The notes beneath the pieces are model-generated. The model did no database searches. It saw only the letters and a list, made by a program, of their open reading frames with translations, and had not been told where the DNA came from. Both the position numbers and the translations under genes were made by a program. From Phycisphaerales bacterium (lineage in GTDB: Bacteria > Planctomycetota > Phycisphaerae > Phycisphaerales > SM1A02): a DNA stretch of 64,000 bases. Position 1 is the stretch's first letter; each line of letters starts with the position of its first letter. Positions 1 through 9,033 of this stretch are shown piece after piece. The DNA lies in assembly GCA_022447205.1 (NCBI GenBank), contig JAKVBQ010000012.1, forward strand, positions 11,108-75,107. Direction: 5' to 3'.

Positions 1-528
1 GATCGCATGCTGCGGATTGTCCGGTTCGATGGTGTCCGCTCGAACATGGAAGGCGAATGCCTCATCGAGTTCGCCGGCACTCTGGGCGGCAAGACCGGCC
101 GCATGCAGGTGGATCGGGAGCGGCGTCTCGCCCGATCGCTCGATGAGCGCTCGATAGCACCCGAGTGCCTCCAGGTCGAGCGCCTTGCCGTCTCCGACCC
201 CTTCCCGTCGTTCCAGCGCGGCGAGGATCACGAGGCATCGTCCGTGGGCATCAAGGGCATCGATCGAGTCCGGGTTCAGTGCCACCAGTCGGCGGGCGAT
301 CTGTTCGGCCTCCGCGGGGCGACCGTCCTCCAGCCACCGTTCGATCGCGAGCAGTCCCTCGTCGAATCGGATCGGATCGTAGTCGGTGCCCTCTGCATCG
401 GTGGCGGGGGGGGCGACTTCGCCCGGGTCACGTGAACAACCGGGAAGGAGTCCTCCCAGCAGGATCAGGCCGGGAAGGAGCGACCTCCCGAGATGAATCC
501 ACTCTTCTTTCCGACCTCGACCTATCAT
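1..528 (-). CDS. TPR-like lipoprotein, 3' end beyond window
   Basis: This reading frame stays open from an ATG at 528 to the left edge (176 codons), so the C-terminus is missing. The N-terminus is a lipoprotein signal: a basic start (MIGRGRK), a Leu/Gly-rich core and the lipobox LLPGC with Cys31. The mature part has an amphipathic helical pattern (GRPAEAEQIARRLVALNPDS) typical of tetratricopeptide repeats, so a role as a scaffold on the outside of a membrane is likely. It is divergent from valS with only 9 bases between the two chosen starts, so at least one promoter must lie inside the other gene or one start is misplaced. Specific function unknown. Confidence 0.6.
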   Translation of the reverse strand, partial: MIGRGRKEEWIHLGRSLLPGLILLGGLLPGCSRDPGEVAPPATDAEGTDYDPIRFDEGLLAIERWLEDGRPAEAEQIARRLVALNPDSIDALDAHGRCLVILAALERREGVGDGKALDLEALGCYRALIERSGETPLPIHLHAAGLAAQSAGELDEAFAFHVRADTIEPDNPQHAI

Positions 529-537
529 GCACGCTCC

Positions 538-3500
538 ATGAACACCGCTTCGACACCATCGGACATCTCTGAACTCCCGAAATCCTACACCCCAGGTGAC
601 GCGGAAGGACCGGCTCGAGCCCTCTGGGATCGAGAAGGGAGCTTTCACGCCGTTCCGAACGATCCACCGACGGGTGGGGAGCCGAAGCCGTTCTGCATCC
701 TGATCCCCCCGCCGAACGTCACCGCCGCGCTGCACCTCGGTCATGCGTTCAACAACACCCTCCAGGACGTTCTCACCAGGTACCACCGCATGCGCGGGTT
801 CAACACCCTCTGGATGCCCGGGACCGACCATGCCGGGATCGCCACCCAGACCGTTGTCGAGAAGCGTCTGCTCATCCAGGGGAAGCGAAGGACCGATTTC
901 ACCAGGGAGGCCTTCATCGAGAAGGTCAAGGAGTGGAAGGACGAGTACGAGGCGACGATCGTCGAGCAGCTCAGGATCATGGGGTGTTCCTGCGACTGGG
1001 ACCGACTCCGCTTCACCATGGATCCGGTCTGCACGCGCGCCGTCCGCCAGGCCTTCTTCAAGCTGCATTCGGATGGACTGATCTATCGTGGCAAGCGTCT
1101 CGTGAACTGGGACCCCGTCTCGCAGACCGCGCTTGCCGATGACGAAGTGGAGATGGAGACCGTCGCCGGTCACATGTGGTACCTGCGCTATCCCCTGGAG
1201 GATGGTTCCGGGCACGTGACCGTCGCGACCACGCGACCGGAGACGATGCTGGGTGACACCGCGGTCGCCGTGAATCCCAGGGATCCGCGTGCCGAGGCCT
1301 TGCGCGGCAAGTCGGTGCGGCTGCCGATCTGCGGACGTCTGATCCCGATCGTCGAGGACGACTACGTGGTGATGCCCGAGGAGTTCGCTCCGGACGGCGA
1401 ATCCAGCGACCCCAAGGCCGCATTCGCCACCGGTTTCCTCAAGGTCACCCCGGCGCACGATCCCAACGACTGGGAGATCGGGCAGCGACATGATCTCGAT
1501 GCCATCAACGTCATGGCACCGGATGGTTCGATCTCCGACCGGCACGGATGGGATGACGTGACCGAGGAGGCACGGGCCTTCGTCGGGATGAGTCGAGAGG
1601 ATGCGCGCGAGGCGATCGTCGCCTGGTTCAAGGACGCGGATCTGCTCGAGAACATCCGGGAGTACGAACATGCGGTCGGACACTCCTACCGGAGTCACGT
1701 CCCGATCGAACCCTATCTTTCCGATCAGTGGTACGTCCGCGTCACCGACGACCGCCTGCGTGGCGCCGCCCTTCGGGCGATGTCGGAGGAGGACTGCGAG
1801 GCCATGCCCGATGGTGTCTCGCCCAGGGGTGAGCAGGAAGGCGACGGTGGACTCACCTTCTTCCCGCCGAGGTACGCCAGGACCTTCCGGAGCTGGCACG
1901 AGAACCTGCGGGACTGGTGCATCAGTCGCCAGCTCTGGTGGGGCCACCGGATTCCCGTCTTCCTCCGGACCGTGGAGCCGGATCCCGATGGCAGCGCTGC
2001 GATGATCGAGGCGATCGATGCGGCCGAGGCTCGTGGCGAACAGAGTGTCGCGATCACCAGCAACTGGACCGAACGTGGCTGTACACACCGCGTCCGCCGG
2101 ACTCCTGACGGACTGCTCGAGGAGCAGGTCTGTCTTCCCGCCCTCGAGGAGTCCGAAGAGACCGCGCTCGTGGCCGAACTCGGTGCCTCCGGGTTCGAAC
2201 AGGATCCGGATGTCCTCGACACCTGGTTCAGTTCCGCGCTCTGGCCGTTGTCGACGCTCGGCTGGCCGGATCCCTCGCTCGAAGAGGGCATGGAGGGGAT
2301 GCTCGACACCTTCAACCCGTCGACCGTCCTCAGCACCGCGCGGGAGATCATCACGCTCTGGGTCTCCCGGATGGTGATGTTCAACCGCTACTTCCGGGAC
2401 GGTCGGTTGCCCTTCCGGCACGTCTTCGTGCATGCGGTGATCCAGGACGGACACGGCCAGAAGATGTCGAAGTCCCTCGGGAACGGCGTCGATCCCCGGG
2501 ACATCGTGAAGACCCACGGTGCGGATGCCCTTCGTTTCGTGATGACCCAGCTCTCGACCGACACCCAGGACGTCCGACTTCCGGTCGACATGATCTGCCC
2601 CCACACCGGGAAGGTCTTCGAGCCGGAGATGATCCGGACTTCGGCAGGTCACATGGTTCCCGCCCCGGAGCAGAAGTCTCCCGGTGAGAAGGGAAAGACC
2701 ATGGTCACCGCCTACGGGGTCGCGACCGGTCAGGTCGAGGCCTCCGAGGACCGGCCGCTGGCAAGCAACACCTCGAGCAAGTTCGATCTCGGTCGGAACT
2801 TCGCGAACAAGCTCTGGAACGCCACCAGGTTCGCCCTCGGAACACTCGCCCGTGCCGACGCGTCACCAGCGGGTCCGGAGGTCTCGATGGAGGGGGCGCC
2901 CCTCATCGATCGCTGGATCCTGACCCGGCTGCATCGAACGATGCACGCCGTCGAGGATGCGATGGACGGTTATCGCTTCAGCACCCTGGCCGATGCGCTC
3001 TACGACTTCGCCTGGCGTGACTACTGTGACTGGTACCTCGAGGCGATCAAGCCGACCGTCGCTTCCGATCCCCGCCAGTGCCAGGTCCTGCTCACCATGA
3101 CCGACTCCCTGGTGCGCATGCTGCATCCGGTGATGCCGTTCGTGACCGAGACGCTCTGGCCGTCCCTGCGTTCCTGTGGGGAGCGCGGACTTCCGGGCGT
3201 GGTCCTGCCGGATGCCGAGGTGCTGGCGACCGCGCCCTGGCCGGACATCGCCTGCAGGGTCGATGACGGGGATTCGATCGCCAGTTTCGATCGTGTCCAG
3301 GCGCTCGTCGGCGAGGTCCGGACGCTTCGTGGTGAACGCAACGTCAATCCTCGACGAAAGATCAACATGCATCTTCCGCCTGGTGCGGCCGCGCTGGTGC
3401 GTGACGCCGGCGGCGTGGTCCAGACGCTCTGCGGGGCGGGTGAGGTCTTCGAATCGACGGCCGACGTGCCGGCGGATGCCGCGGTGATCGCGTTCGAGGG

Positions 3501-3738
3501 CGAGGAGCTGTTCCTGGCCGGTCTTCTCGACAGCGCCGAACTCGACAAGGAGAAGGCACGACTCGAGAAGCTCTGCGAGCAGAAGGCGAAGCAGGTCGCG
3601 GGCTTCGAGGGCCGACTGGGGAACCCCAACTACGTCGAGAAGGCGAAGCCCGAACTCGTCGAGGAGACCCGTCGGATGCTTGAACAGGCTCGTGCGGATC
3701 TCGAGGCGGCACAGGCTGCGCTCGGTCGCATGAGCTGA
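538..3738 (+). CDS. valS: Valyl-tRNA synthetase
   Basis: Class I aminoacyl-tRNA synthetase that charges tRNA-Val and edits Thr mischarging; 1066 residues, somewhat longer than the common 870-950. The HIGH signature is HLGH in PPPNVTAALHLGH near residue 67, and KMSKS is present as GHGQKMSKSLGNG. The editing domain lies between them. The C-terminus is the ValRS tRNA-binding coiled coil (ELDKEKARLEKLCEQKAKQ). Start 538 is preferred because SELPKSYTPGDAEG just after it matches the usual ValRS N-terminus; an in-frame ATG at 493 would overlap the divergent lipoprotein gene. About 65 extra residues sit between the catalytic core and the anticodon-binding domain (roughly 680-747) and contain ICPHTGK, resembling half of a zinc knuckle. 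The hairpin at 3750 follows the gene. Confidence 0.96.
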   Translation: MNTASTPSDISELPKSYTPGDAEGPARALWDREGSFHAVPNDPPTGGEPKPFCILIPPPNVTAALHLGHAFNNTLQDVLTRYHRMRGFNTLWMPGTDHAGIATQTVVEKRLLIQGKRRTDFTREAFIEKVKEWKDEYEATIVEQLRIMGCSCDWDRLRFTMDPVCTRAVRQAFFKLHSDGLIYRGKRLVNWDPVSQTALADDEVEMETVAGHMWYLRYPLEDGSGHVTVATTRPETMLGDTAVAVNPRDPRAEALRGKSVRLPICGRLIPIVEDDYVVMPEEFAPDGESSDPKAAFATGFLKVTPAHDPNDWEIGQRHDLDAINVMAPDGSISDRHGWDDVTEEARAFVGMSREDAREAIVAWFKDADLLENIREYEHAVGHSYRSHVPIEPYLSDQWYVRVTDDRLRGAALRAMSEEDCEAMPDGVSPRGEQEGDGGLTFFPPRYARTFRSWHENLRDWCISRQLWWGHRIPVFLRTVEPDPDGSAAMIEAIDAAEARGEQSVAITSNWTERGCTHRVRRTPDGLLEEQVCLPALEESEETALVAELGASGFEQDPDVLDTWFSSALWPLSTLGWPDPSLEEGMEGMLDTFNPSTVLSTAREIITLWVSRMVMFNRYFRDGRLPFRHVFVHAVIQDGHGQKMSKSLGNGVDPRDIVKTHGADALRFVMTQLSTDTQDVRLPVDMICPHTGKVFEPEMIRTSAGHMVPAPEQKSPGEKGKTMVTAYGVATGQVEASEDRPLASNTSSKFDLGRNFANKLWNATRFALGTLARADASPAGPEVSMEGAPLIDRWILTRLHRTMHAVEDAMDGYRFSTLADALYDFAWRDYCDWYLEAIKPTVASDPRQCQVLLTMTDSLVRMLHPVMPFVTETLWPSLRSCGERGLPGVVLPDAEVLATAPWPDIACRVDDGDSIASFDRVQALVGEVRTLRGERNVNPRRKINMHLPPGAAALVRDAGGVVQTLCGAGEVFESTADVPADAAVIAFEGEELFLAGLLDSAELDKEKARLEKLCEQKAKQVAGFEGRLGNPNYVEKAKPELVEETRRMLEQARADLEAAQAALGRMS

Positions 3739-3749
3739 AGGAAGACAGA

Positions 3750-3773
3750 CACCGCCCGGTCGCCCGGGCGGTG
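3750..3773. terminator. 10-bp perfect hairpin between convergent genes
   Basis: CACCGCCCGG (3750-3759) and CCGGGCGGTG (3764-3773) are perfect complements around a TCGC tetraloop. It lies between the ends of valS and the convergent AhpD-like gene. There is no T-run on either side, so termination activity is inferred from position and stem strength. Confidence 0.55.
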
Positions 3774-3823
3774 CTGGATGCGAAGGAACTCTCCGCAGTC
3801 TTTCCTGGATCGATCGCGCCTGT

Positions 3824-4390
3824 TCAGGTGGTGATCGCCTTGCAGTCGAGGATCTCGACCTTCGGGAAGTCGTTCGTGGTCTGAATGAAGTGATTCGCAT
3901 AATTGGTGAAGAGGTTCGTGGTGGTGATCGCGAGGATCTCCAGCATGTTCTCGTCCGTCATGCCCGCTTCCCGTGCAGCCGTGACGTCGGTCTCATCCAG
4001 CCTGCCGCGCTTCTCGACGATGGCGAGGGCGAACTCGATGCATGCCTGAAGGAACGGATCGTTCGATTCCCCGCAGAGATTGCGTGCGGTCTCCTCGGCG
4101 TCGACACCGGAGAGGCCCGCGATCGTGGTGTGCGCGGACGCGCAGTAGTCGCATCCGGACATGCCGGCGACGGCGATCGAGACCTGCTCGCGGGTGGACC
4201 TCTCGAGGCTGCCCGCGGAGAGTGCCTGGTTGGTGAAGACCCAGGTCGCGAGGGCGGCGGGGGAGTTGGCGAGGGTGCCAACGAGGTTGGGGATGCCCCC
4301 GAGCTGCTTGTGGATCTCGGTCATCATCGGCTTGGATGCGGGGGGTGCGTTCTCGATGGAGACGGGTGCGATGCGTGGCAAGTGTGACAC
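3824..4390 (-). CDS. Carboxymuconolactone decarboxylase/AhpD-like protein
   Basis: Small all-helical protein of 188 residues with the AhpD core motif CDYCASAH (CxxCxxxH), the redox centre of alkylhydroperoxidase-like proteins of the CMD family. The surrounding sequence (REQVSIAVAGMSGCDYCASAH) is typical of peroxidase-related members. A role in removing peroxides through a Cys pair and proton-relay His is plausible, but many relatives have unknown substrates. The GTG start at 4390 has AGGAG only one base away, so a TTG at about 4381, with better spacing, may be the true start. It stands alone and is convergent with valS. Confidence 0.85.
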   Translation of the reverse strand: MSHLPRIAPVSIENAPPASKPMMTEIHKQLGGIPNLVGTLANSPAALATWVFTNQALSAGSLERSTREQVSIAVAGMSGCDYCASAHTTIAGLSGVDAEETARNLCGESNDPFLQACIEFALAIVEKRGRLDETDVTAAREAGMTDENMLEILAITTTNLFTNYANHFIQTTNDFPKVEILDCKAITT

Positions 4391-4593
4391 TCCTGGATTG
4401 ATCTCTTCCCCTTGCGGGGCTCCTGTCGGGGAGAGGACGTTCCTTCCCGGACAGCGGGAGAACCCGGCTTGCTCCTGATCCGTTCACCAGTCGATGGATT
4501 TTCGAGGATCGCCTTCCGGCCCTTCCCGGTCATCGAATACCGCTTCCTCGGATTCCTTCGACCACCCGCCTGTGGATTGACTAGGATGCCCTC
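4391..4593. other. Intergenic region between divergent genes
   Basis: This 203-base gap separates the start of the AhpD-like gene from the lipoprotein peptidase gene. Apart from the TAGGAT box at its right end I see no ORF, repeat or stable hairpin. Confidence 0.5.
4582..4587 (+). promoter_or_regulatory. -10 box TAGGAT, leaderless geometry
   Basis: TAGGAT is followed by six bases and then the GTG at 4594, so the predicted transcript would start at the start codon. No Shine-Dalgarno is present. Confidence 0.55.
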
Positions 4594-5748
4594 GTGAACA
4601 ACGAGACGCCCCGCAACGCACTTCTTCGACGAACCTCCCTTGCCTGCTCCCTGACGAGCCTGATCGGCCTGCTGGTCGCGGGCTGCAGTCAGGGAACCCG
4701 GGCAGATCGACCGACCGGCGGTGTCCGGGTCGAGCCGATTTCGGACACGTCGTCCAATCGATCCTCCGCTGGAGCCGTCGCAGGCGTGCCGCTCGGAGCC
4801 ATTCGGGTGAGCCCATGGGAGCCGCCGGTGATCGACGGTCCGGACGGCGTCCTCGTCGAGACCAGCAACTACGCCTTCCACACGACCCTCGAGGATGGCT
4901 GGTTGTATGAGAAGATGCCGGCGTTCCTCGAGAAGGCACTCGAACACTACCGCACCGCGATCATCGAGCTGCCCGAACCACGCAGGCCGCTCGAGACCTA
5001 CATCTTCAGCGAGCGTGGTCAGTGGCAGTCCTTCACCCGGTTGATCCTGCCCGGCGAGGCCGGCCTCTACCTTTCGCTCGGCAAGGGTGGCTACACCACC
5101 GACAAGAAGGCCGTCCTCTACGACATCGGTCGGTGGGACACCCTCTGCATCACGGCCCACGAAGGCTGGCACCAGTACGCGCAGTCGATGTTCGCCGAAT
5201 CACTCCCGGCCTGGTTCGATGAAGGAGTCGCCACCTGGATGGAGGGCTGTCGCTTCGATCGGTCGGCGGACGAGCCCACCTTCATGCCCTGGCGGAACTT
5301 CGAGCGATTCAACGAACTTCGACGTTGCGTCCGGATCGGACGCATGTACCCACTGTACGACCTGCTCGCCCAGCCTCCGGAATTCTTCCTGAAGAACGGT
5401 CGTGAACACCTGCTGGCCTACTACGCCCAGATCTGGGCCTTCATGCATTTCCTGATGGAGGGCGAGGACGGTCGCTACCGTTCCGGCGTGGAACGCGTGC
5501 TGGAGGATGCGAGGGACGGCCGGCTCGGTCGGACCATGGCGACCTCCCCGCAGCTCGACAGGCTGAGTGAACGTGAACGAGCGTCCCTCTCCGCGCGTGG
5601 ACTGACCCTCGCGGTCGTCTACTTCAACGGTGACCTCGATGAACTCGAACGGGAGTACCGCGAGTTCATCCAGTCGATCTCCGGTCGGGGAGCCGGCGGC
5701 TCCGTGGCTCGTGGGCGCTCCCCCCTCGCCGAGCAGGCCTCCGAGTGA
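4594..5748 (+). CDS. Lipoprotein with HExxH peptidase-like domain
   Basis: A 384-residue protein with a lipoprotein signal (lipobox LVAGC, Cys31). The catalytic signature of gluzincin peptidases is visible as AHEGWHQY (HExxH), followed about 15 residues later by PAWFDEGVATWMEG, which would supply the glutamate ligand. This arrangement resembles the DUF1570 family found in planctomycetes, usually of unknown substrate. Probably a membrane-anchored protein facing the periplasm or outside. The C-terminal 50 residues look disordered (Gly/Arg/Ser-rich). It begins six bases after a TAGGAT box and ends before the hairpin at 5766. Confidence 0.75.
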   Translation: MNNETPRNALLRRTSLACSLTSLIGLLVAGCSQGTRADRPTGGVRVEPISDTSSNRSSAGAVAGVPLGAIRVSPWEPPVIDGPDGVLVETSNYAFHTTLEDGWLYEKMPAFLEKALEHYRTAIIELPEPRRPLETYIFSERGQWQSFTRLILPGEAGLYLSLGKGGYTTDKKAVLYDIGRWDTLCITAHEGWHQYAQSMFAESLPAWFDEGVATWMEGCRFDRSADEPTFMPWRNFERFNELRRCVRIGRMYPLYDLLAQPPEFFLKNGREHLLAYYAQIWAFMHFLMEGEDGRYRSGVERVLEDARDGRLGRTMATSPQLDRLSERERASLSARGLTLAVVYFNGDLDELEREYREFIQSISGRGAGGSVARGRSPLAEQASE

Positions 5749-5765
5749 ACCGCTCCCCATGTTGA

Positions 5766-5795
5766 AAGGGCCCCATCCCGAAGGATGAGGCCCTT
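5766..5795. terminator. 13-bp hairpin between convergent genes
   Basis: The arms 5766-5778 and 5783-5795 pair over 13 positions with one mismatch around a CGAA loop. It follows the peptidase lipoprotein gene by 17 bases and lies about 140 bases beyond the end of the convergent cyclotransferase-like gene. There is no T-run. Confidence 0.6.
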
Positions 5796-5932
5796 GTCAC
5801 TTCCCGACTCCTCGACGTGTTGGGAGCAGTTCCAGGCACCCCTCCATGGTGGAGTCGGCATCGGATGTGACATCGCCGGCCGAGCACGGGACGAATCACC
5901 TTGTCTCTGCTTCGAGGCGTGTTTTCGAGTCT

Positions 5933-6358
5933 TCAGGCAGGACCAAGGGCGCGGATGCGAGCCGCCTGTGCCGCCCCCAGGGTGCGCTCCGCGGCTCGTG
6001 CCACGCGTTCCGCGTATTCGGCATGCAGGACGCCCGGACCACCATTGGAACCCTGGTAGACCAGGGCTTCGCAGGCCGTCCCGTCTGCCCGGTGGATCAG
6101 CGCCCGGTCATGGGTGTACAGGCCTTCGTGGACCTCCTCGTAGGTGTCCAGTGCGACCAGGTGCACGTCATCCAGTCTCCAGAGCAGTCCCTCGACGACC
6201 TCGTCCTCCGCGGGTTCGATCGAGAGCCAGCCTTCGCGCATCGCGACGAGTCGGTGTGCCGGGAGCTGGCCTCGCTCGAGCACGGCCGCACCCGGGCATC
6301 GAGTCGCCATCGCTTCGATGTCGAGGTTCGCTCCGTAGGCGAAGTAGGTGATCGTCAT
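5933..6358 (-). CDS. Gamma-glutamylcyclotransferase-fold protein
   Basis: 141 residues beginning MTITYFAYGANLD, the classic N-terminal strand and substrate loop of the GGCT/AIG2 fold (YxYGSN/YFAYGAN). Later ALDTYEEVHEGLY and the region after it match the family pattern, in which an acidic residue here acts as general acid/base. Members cyclise gamma-glutamyl amines or open related bonds; the substrate cannot be read from the sequence. The start is the ATG at 6358, which overlaps the upstream hydrolase stop as ATGA, so the two are translationally coupled. Confidence 0.8.
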   Translation of the reverse strand: MTITYFAYGANLDIEAMATRCPGAAVLERGQLPAHRLVAMREGWLSIEPAEDEVVEGLLWRLDDVHLVALDTYEEVHEGLYTHDRALIHRADGTACEALVYQGSNGGPGVLHAEYAERVARAAERTLGAAQAARIRALGPA

Positions 6359-7131
6359 GTTGTCACGCCGAGATGCCTGCAGAGGAACGCGACCTGTCGG
6401 TCCTTGGCATCGGGGGAGAACCGACCGAATCCCGCATGTTCGAACGGTGCGCCCGTCCGCTCCTCGTAGACATGGAGTTCGACCAGTTCGGGACGGTCGT
6501 ATCGTTTCCGAAGGGTGTCCATGAAGACCTCCTGACCGGCGACATCGATCCACTCGTCGAACCTGTTGTGCACGGCGAGCAGCGGGACCTCCCGCCAGTC
6601 CTCGAGTCGATTCATCACGTCGATCCCCTCGAGTCGATCGTCATCCACGGACATGGTCTCCGACCTGAACGCACGGTTGCCGGTGGTCGCCTCCACTGCG
6701 GCACACCTGAAGTCGTGCTCCCGTGTCATCCGGAGGAGGGTCACGATGCCGCCCGCACTGATTCCACCGATCCCGATTCGCGTGGCATCATGCGTGTCCA
6801 TCGAGCGAAGATCCTCGAGCACCGGATCCAGCTCCTCGAGCATCTGCTGGATCACGTCGACGATCGCTCCTGGTTCCTGGCGGCGGGGATCCAGTCGTTC
6901 CCCGTGTCCCGGGAGGTCGAGTGCACAGCTGGCGATGCCCGCTCTCATGAGGCGGATGTACCTCCCCGGGTCGAGTTCCTTGTTCGCGGTTCGTCCGTGC
7001 ATCCAGATGAAGAGGGGGGCGTCCGTCGCTCCTGATTCCGGCCGGACCAGCATCGCGGGGACATCGCCGCTCAATCTCACGTGGCGGGCGTTTCGTCTGA
7101 TCGAATTGGGCAGTTCGCCAAGAATCGGCAT
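6355..7131 (-). CDS. Alpha/beta hydrolase
   Basis: A 258-residue serine hydrolase of the dienelactone-hydrolase or acyl-peptidase type. The nucleophile elbow is GIGGISAGG (GxSxG), the oxyanion strand is PLFIWMHGRTANKE, an acid appears in PLLAVHNRFDEWID, and the histidine is probably in PFEHAGFGRF. No signal peptide is seen, so it is likely cytosolic. It is the first gene of a two-gene operon with the GGCT-fold protein (4-base overlap). A TACCAT box lies exactly six bases before the ATG. The substrate is unknown. Confidence 0.8.
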   Translation of the reverse strand: MPILGELPNSIRRNARHVRLSGDVPAMLVRPESGATDAPLFIWMHGRTANKELDPGRYIRLMRAGIASCALDLPGHGERLDPRRQEPGAIVDVIQQMLEELDPVLEDLRSMDTHDATRIGIGGISAGGIVTLLRMTREHDFRCAAVEATTGNRAFRSETMSVDDDRLEGIDVMNRLEDWREVPLLAVHNRFDEWIDVAGQEVFMDTLRKRYDRPELVELHVYEERTGAPFEHAGFGRFSPDAKDRQVAFLCRHLGVTT

Positions 7132-7137
7132 CGGGTC

Positions 7138-7143
7138 ATGGTA
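7138..7143 (-). promoter_or_regulatory. -10 box TACCAT, leaderless geometry
   Basis: Read on the minus strand: TACCAT, six bases, then the ATG at 7131 of the hydrolase. No Shine-Dalgarno is seen. Confidence 0.5.
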
Positions 7144-7174
7144 GGCAAACCATCACTCGGGGGGGCTGTCCGGA

Positions 7175-7180
7175 TACGAT
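7175..7180 (+). promoter_or_regulatory. -10 box TACGAT, leaderless geometry
   Basis: TACGAT is followed by six bases (7181-7186) and the ATG of rsmD at 7187. Confidence 0.5.
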
Positions 7181-7186
7181 CTTGGC

Positions 7187-7801
7187 ATGCTGAAGATCAA
7201 CAGCGGTCAGTTTCGAAGCCGACTCATCTTGGGACCTCCCGACATGGAGCGTTCCCGTCCGATGCCCTCCCGCGTCAAGGAGTCGTTGTTCAACCTGCTT
7301 CGTGGCTGGTTCGAGGATGCCCGGGTGCTCGATCTCTTCGCCGGAGTCGGCACCGTCGGTCTCGAGGCCGTGAGTCATGGCGCTTCGGAAGTCTTCATGT
7401 TCGAGCGTGATCGCGAGATCCACGCCATCCTGCAGGCGAACATCGCGGAACTCGACTGTGGTGACCATTGTCGTGCCGTGCTGGCCGATGCGCTCGGTCC
7501 TTCCGTGCTCGCGCAGGCACCTCGTCCGGTGGACATCGTCTTCATGGATCCTCCCTACGCGATCATGGCCCAGGACTCGATGCGCCAGGCCGTGCTGGCC
7601 CAGGCCTCCCGACTCCATGCGGTCATGGCCGACAAGTCGTGGCTGGTGCTCCGAACTCCGGAGCCCCTGTCCGAGTCGGAGCGGGTGATCGAGGGGCTGG
7701 CCGGCCCCGAGGTGCACCAGTACGCCGAGGACATGCACGTCCATCTCTACTTCAAGGGACCGGATTCCTCCGATGAAGATGAAGGAAGGAGCACCTCATG
7801 A
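7187..7801 (+). CDS. rsmD: 16S rRNA (guanine(966)-N(2))-methyltransferase
   Basis: 204 residues with the SAM-binding motif VLDLFAGVGTVGLEA and the base-flipping/catalytic motif FMDPPYAIM (DPPY), in the arrangement specific to RsmD. The N-terminus (INSGQFRSRLI, then RPMPSRVKESLFNLL) matches the RsmD substrate-binding part. It methylates G966 of 16S rRNA on the assembled small subunit. The stop overlaps the next gene's ATG by four bases, suggesting co-expression with the secreted toroid protein, an unusual partner. Confidence 0.92.
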   Translation: MLKINSGQFRSRLILGPPDMERSRPMPSRVKESLFNLLRGWFEDARVLDLFAGVGTVGLEAVSHGASEVFMFERDREIHAILQANIAELDCGDHCRAVLADALGPSVLAQAPRPVDIVFMDPPYAIMAQDSMRQAVLAQASRLHAVMADKSWLVLRTPEPLSESERVIEGLAGPEVHQYAEDMHVHLYFKGPDSSDEDEGRSTS

Positions 7802-9033
7802 CAGTTCTGCTCGCCGTTTTGCTCACCTGTGGCATCGCCCAGGCTCCCGCGGAAGAACCGACCGTGATGCCCGAGCAGGTCGCCGAGGCCCTTGCCCAGG
7901 GCTCGACGCTCCTCCTGCTGACCCAGGAGGGTCGTGATGATTCGGAGTGGCCCTACGAGGGCGTCTACCGGGTGCGTGCCCAGCCGGATGATCCGAAGCC
8001 CCTGGTCAATGGCCGTTCGGCGATTCCGATCGGATATCGAGTCGGTGGGACCGGGATCTGTTCGGAGGCCGTGTTCCAGGCTCCCGGATACGAGCAGGAC
8101 GACCAGCGCCAGGCCGCGGTCCGCAAGGCCACGGCCTTCGTCTGCGAAGCGATCACCGATGACCGGATGGATCCGAAGGCCTACACCGGGAACTACGACG
8201 TTCGTGGCTGGGGCTACGTCTACGGTCTGCGCATGCTGCTGGCGCTTCGTGCCTCTGAACACGTGCCCGAAGGCATGGAGCAGACCGTCGACGAGACGAT
8301 CCGCTGGTACATCGAGGCCTTGAAGATCATCGAGATCCCCAGGCTGGGCGGCTGGAACTACGCAGGGCGGAGCGGGACGTCACCTTTCATGACCGCGCCC
8401 GCCGTCATGGCGTTGTTCGAGGCCGAGAAGCAGGGGTTCGAGGTCGACGATGCCGTCCTGGTGCGCGCGATCGATGCGCTGGCACGTTGCGTCGCACCCG
8501 ACGGGTACGTGGACTACGCCGCGGCAAGACAGGTCCGGGACAATCCGGGCCAGGTTCCCGGGGCCACCGGGAGGATGGTCGCATCGGAAGCGGCGTTGTA
8601 CCTCGCCGGCCGGAGCGACCAGCAGCGTCTTCTTCGCGCGGTCGATGCGTTCTTCGAACACTGGGACGCACTCGAGGTCCGGCGCAGGAAGACCGGGACC
8701 CACATCCCGCCCTACGGGGTCGCCCCGTACTACTTCTTCTACGCCCATGCCTATGCGGCCGATGCGATCGAACTCCTGCCGGAAGCGGAACGTCCTGAAC
8801 GTCGCGAGCGGCTGCGGGAGATCTTCTGGAAGATCCGTGAGGACGACGGGTCCTGGAACGACCGGGTGTTCGAACGAAGTCGTTCCTACGGCACGGCGAT
8901 GACCATGCATGCGCTCCAACGGCCCTGGTTGCCGGGTCCTGCGACCTGGACGCCACCTGCGGTCGCGCCCGGAACCGATGAGGACGAACCACGCAAGCCG
9001 CGGCGGAGCGCGCCGGATCGACCCGGTCGCTAA
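7798..9033 (+). CDS. Secreted alpha/alpha-toroid protein (terpenoid cyclase-like fold)
   Basis: A 411-residue protein with a short signal peptide (MTVLLAVLLTCGIAQA, cleavage after AQA). The mature part carries helical repeats such as GGWNYAGRSGTSPFMTAPAVMALFEA (paraphrased: a GGWNY turn followed by a helix), the hallmark of the prenyltransferase/squalene-hopene cyclase superfamily fold. The DxDD cyclase motif is not visible, so enzymatic cyclisation is not supported; planctomycetes have many such secreted toroids of unknown role. The C-terminus is Pro/Arg-rich. It overlaps rsmD by four bases at the start and the convergent ispD by four bases at the end. Confidence 0.7.
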   Translation: MTVLLAVLLTCGIAQAPAEEPTVMPEQVAEALAQGSTLLLLTQEGRDDSEWPYEGVYRVRAQPDDPKPLVNGRSAIPIGYRVGGTGICSEAVFQAPGYEQDDQRQAAVRKATAFVCEAITDDRMDPKAYTGNYDVRGWGYVYGLRMLLALRASEHVPEGMEQTVDETIRWYIEALKIIEIPRLGGWNYAGRSGTSPFMTAPAVMALFEAEKQGFEVDDAVLVRAIDALARCVAPDGYVDYAAARQVRDNPGQVPGATGRMVASEAALYLAGRSDQQRLLRAVDAFFEHWDALEVRRRKTGTHIPPYGVAPYYFFYAHAYAADAIELLPEAERPERRERLREIFWKIREDDGSWNDRVFERSRSYGTAMTMHALQRPWLPGPATWTPPAVAPGTDEDEPRKPRRSAPDRPGR

